NCBI GenBank assembly: GCA_035371905.1
Contig: DAORXQ010000018.1
Location: forward strand, 1,081-25,377
From: a bacterium
Lineage (GTDB): Bacteria > Ratteibacteria > UBA8468 > B48-G9 > JAFGKM01
Direction of reading: 5' to 3'
Length of the DNA stretch: 24,297 nt
Below, piece by piece: positions 22,806-24,297 of the stretch. How positions within the stretch are numbered: position 1 is the first letter of the stretch; every line of letters starts with the position of its first letter. Position numbers and translations under genes: made by a program. The notes under the pieces are model-generated. The model saw only the letters and a list, made by a program, of their open reading frames with translations, was not told the DNA's origin and did no database searches.

Positions 22806-23570
22806 ATGAAAGTAAAAATAGCGGTTCAGTTGTTTTCTGTGAGAAATGATTGTGCAAAGGATTTTTATGGGACTTTAAAAGAAGTGGCAAAAATTGGATA
22901 TGAAGGGGTTGAATTTGCTGGATATTATGAAAAAAGTGCAGAAGAAATAAAAAAGATGCTTGATGATTTTAATTTAAAAGTTGCTGGAACTCATATAAGG
23001 ATAGATACTTTACTTGGAGATGAACTTAAAAAAACAATTGAATTTAATAGGATTATAGGAAATAAATATCTGATTGTTCCAATTTTACCTGAAGAAATGA
23101 GAAATTCAAAAGAAAAATGGTTAGAGGCAGCAAAACTATTCAATAAAATTTCAGATGAAGTAAGGAAAGAAGGGATGTATGTTGGATATCACAATCATGC
23201 AGTTGAATTTCAGAAAATTGATGGTGAATATCCCTGGGATATATTTTTTAAAAATACAGTGCATGATGTTGTAATGCAACTTGACACAGGAAATGCAATG
23301 AGAGGAGAGGCAAAACCTGAAGAACTTATAGAAATTATAAAAAGATATCCAAAAAGAGCATTAACTGTTCATGTAAAAGAATTCTCTTCAAAAAATGATA
23401 AAGCAATTATAGGAGAAGGAGATATAAACTGGAAAGAATTTGTAAAAGTTTGTTTTGATTTTGGGAATACTGAATGGTTTATTATTGAACAGGAAAGTTA
23501 TGCATATTCACCTATTGAATGTATAAAAAAATGCTATGAAAATTTCAAAAAAATTACTTCTGAAATTTAA
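22806..23570 (+). CDS. Sugar phosphate isomerase/epimerase (AP endonuclease family 2 fold)
   Basis: TIM-barrel metal-dependent isomerase or epimerase of 254 residues, related to IolE/IolI and hydroxypyruvate isomerases. Likely metal and catalytic residues lie in GYEGVEFAGY, VGYHNHAVEF, VMQLDTGNAMR, LTVHVKEF and FIIEQES, giving the usual E-D-H-E arrangement at the barrel mouth. The exact substrate cannot be told. An AAAAAAGGAGG site directly follows the oxidoreductase stop, so the two genes form an operon. Members of these two families can act together in oxidation and then epimerisation, dehydration or cleavage of sugars. Confidence 0.85.
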   Translation: MKVKIAVQLFSVRNDCAKDFYGTLKEVAKIGYEGVEFAGYYEKSAEEIKKMLDDFNLKVAGTHIRIDTLLGDELKKTIEFNRIIGNKYLIVPILPEEMRNSKEKWLEAAKLFNKISDEVRKEGMYVGYHNHAVEFQKIDGEYPWDIFFKNTVHDVVMQLDTGNAMRGEAKPEELIEIIKRYPKRALTVHVKEFSSKNDKAIIGEGDINWKEFVKVCFDFGNTEWFIIEQESYAYSPIECIKKCYENFKKITSEI

Positions 23571-23591
23571 TCTTTTAAATCCTTTGTCTAT

Positions 23592-23637
23592 CAACCTTCT
23601 TCTCTGCCCACCTTTAAGGTGGGAGAAAAACGGGTTG
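23592..23637. repeat. GC-rich imperfect palindrome between convergent genes
   Basis: CCCACCTTTAAGGTGGG (23607-23623) is a near-perfect palindrome (7-bp stem, 3-nt loop). Outer arms CAACC (23592-23596) and GGTTG (23633-23637) also pair, with partial pairing between. It lies between the isomerase/epimerase stop and the 3' end of the tRNA gene. No T-run follows the stem on either strand, so it is not a standard terminator; it may be a dispersed palindromic element or a processing site. Confidence 0.5.
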
Positions 23638-23645
23638 GAAAAAAG

Positions 23646-23730
23646 CGGAGGGTGAGGGACTCGAACCCCCATGTCCCGAAAGGGACGGCGGATTTCAAGT
23701 CCGCTGCCTTACCGATTAGACTAACCCTCC
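23646..23730 (-). tRNA. tRNA-Ser (anticodon UGA)
   Basis: An 85-nt class II tRNA. Acceptor arms GGAGGGT and ACCCTCC pair fully, with G as discriminator base. The anticodon stem GCGGA/TCCGC encloses CTTGAAA, giving anticodon TGA. The long variable arm CGTCCCTTTCGGGACAT and the T-loop TTCGAGT are typical of tRNA-Ser. CCA is not encoded, so it must be added enzymatically. A TTTTTT run follows the 3' end at once. Confidence 0.97.
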
Positions 23731-23740
23731 ACTTTTTAAT

Positions 23741-23769
23741 ATTTTAACCTTTATTTTCTTGTCTGTAAA
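23741..23769 (-). promoter_or_regulatory. Putative tRNA-Ser promoter
   Basis: Minus-strand TTTACA (23769-23764), 17 bp, TAAAAT (23746-23741). Transcription would begin a few bases before the tRNA 5' end at 23730. It is back-to-back with the sppA promoter, with 7 bp between the two -35 elements. Confidence 0.65.
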
Positions 23770-23776
23770 GATTAAA

Positions 23777-23805
23777 TTGAAAAAAATTATTGAGAGTGTT
23801 AATAT
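23777..23805 (+). promoter_or_regulatory. Putative sppA promoter
   Basis: TTGAAA (23777-23782), 17 bp, TAATAT (23800-23805), with TGT directly before the -10 as an extended element. Predicted start about 23812, just before the GAGG ribosome site (23814-23817). Confidence 0.6.
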
Positions 23806-23826
23806 TTTTAATAGAGGATAAAAAAA

Positions 23827-24297
23827 ATGAATCAGAGAAAAAAGAAGATACTTGCTTCATCTATTGTAATTGTTTTGGTTATCTTTACTATTGTTTTAAA
23901 TCGCTTTTCTTCCTGTAAAACAGAAAAGTCAAAAATTACAATAAATCAGATTATCTCTCCAGAAGAAATAAAATTCAGACAAAAATTTATTGCGGGAGAT
24001 AAAGATGCAGAGTATAAAATTGGACTTATTAAAATTCAGGGAGAGATGACCGGATATCCTGAAAAATATTATTCAAGAAGCATATCTGAAGTAGTTAAAG
24101 CCGCTTTTGATTATGTTAAACAGGATGAAAAAGTAAAAGGAATAATCCTTCAAATAAATACTCCTGGAGGAGATATAATTGAAGTTGAAAAGATATATGA
24201 GAAAATACTGGAAGTGAAAAAGGTAAAACCGATTGTTGCACTTCTTGAAAATATTGCTACTTCTGGTGGATATTACTGTGCTGTTGCAACAGATAAA
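23827..24297 (+). CDS. sppA: Signal peptide peptidase SppA-type serine protease (3' end cut by window)
   Basis: Membrane-anchored serine protease of the S49/ClpP-fold family that degrades cleaved signal peptides. The 157 codons in the window form an N-terminal basic stretch and membrane anchor (about 6-25), then KIGLIKIQGEMTG, VKGIILQINTPGGDI (a family hallmark) and ENIATSGGYYCA near the edge, which holds the likely nucleophile serine. The general-base lysine common to SppA lies further on or outside the window. FSSC after the anchor is a weak lipobox-like sequence, but a plain transmembrane anchor is more usual. The ATG at 23827 has GAGG 9 bases upstream and its own promoter, divergent from the tRNA. 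Confidence 0.9.
   Translation, partial: MNQRKKKILASSIVIVLVIFTIVLNRFSSCKTEKSKITINQIISPEEIKFRQKFIAGDKDAEYKIGLIKIQGEMTGYPEKYYSRSISEVVKAAFDYVKQDEKVKGIILQINTPGGDIIEVEKIYEKILEVKKVKPIVALLENIATSGGYYCAVATDK

Noticed and set aside
23607..23640. Palindrome as an intrinsic terminator
   Set aside because: The stem is followed by A-rich sequence on the plus strand and by CAGAGAAG on the minus strand; there is no T-run in either direction.
1..24297. CRISPR arrays, insertion sequences, prophage or toxin-antitoxin modules
   Set aside because: No regularly spaced repeats, transposase or integrase motifs, or small paired antitoxin-like genes were seen on either strand.

Overview
The window is a very AT-rich, densely packed bacterial chromosome segment with no sign of phage, transposon or CRISPR content. 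Three traits point to a Gram-negative-type cell wall: a MurE carrying the DNPR motif of meso-diaminopimelate ligases, a dcw (division and cell wall) cluster, and an ADP-heptose pathway kinase (RfaE1). The DUF6785-like membrane protein, DUF1844 protein, sugar isomerases and Gfo/Idh/MocA oxidoreductase recall uncultured lineages near the PVC/Omnitrophota group. That placement is a low-confidence guess from gene content.

Minus-strand block (1-16307). Sixteen genes run in one direction with almost no spacing. In transcription order they are rplM, a homocitrate/Re-citrate synthase-type enzyme, an aconitase-superfamily large subunit, gatA, a polytopic membrane protein, rfaE1, a coiled-coil zinc-ribbon protein, an RNase HI-family gene, rnpB (RNase P RNA), a rhamnose isomerase-like gene, mraZ, rsmH, ftsL, a class B penicillin-binding protein, murE, and murF (cut by the window edge). 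Promoter-like sites are visible before rplM, at the end of rfaE1 (driving zinc ribbon-RNase H-rnpB) and before mraZ. The mraZ promoter is enclosed by a perfect 16-bp inverted repeat, one arm of which covers the mraZ ribosome binding site. This is the most intriguing structure in the window.

Plus-strand block (16320-23570). A site-2-protease-like M50 membrane protein diverges from rplM. It is followed by a tightly overlapping set: a DUF1844 protein, a short uvrC, a small phasin-like protein, obgE, prfB and a stand-alone coaB. A separate promoter then drives a Gfo/Idh/MocA oxidoreductase and a sugar-phosphate isomerase/epimerase, probably a small sugar-modifying unit.

Right end (23571-24297). 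A GC-rich imperfect palindrome, a tRNA-Ser(UGA) on the minus strand and, divergent from it, the 5' part of an SppA-type signal peptide peptidase cut by the window edge. Back-to-back promoters for the tRNA and sppA are readable.

No gene-free stretch exceeds 300 bases, and I found no convincing intrinsic (hairpin plus T-run) terminator. Most of the content is housekeeping. The novelty lies in gene arrangement and local regulatory structure rather than in an obvious new system.
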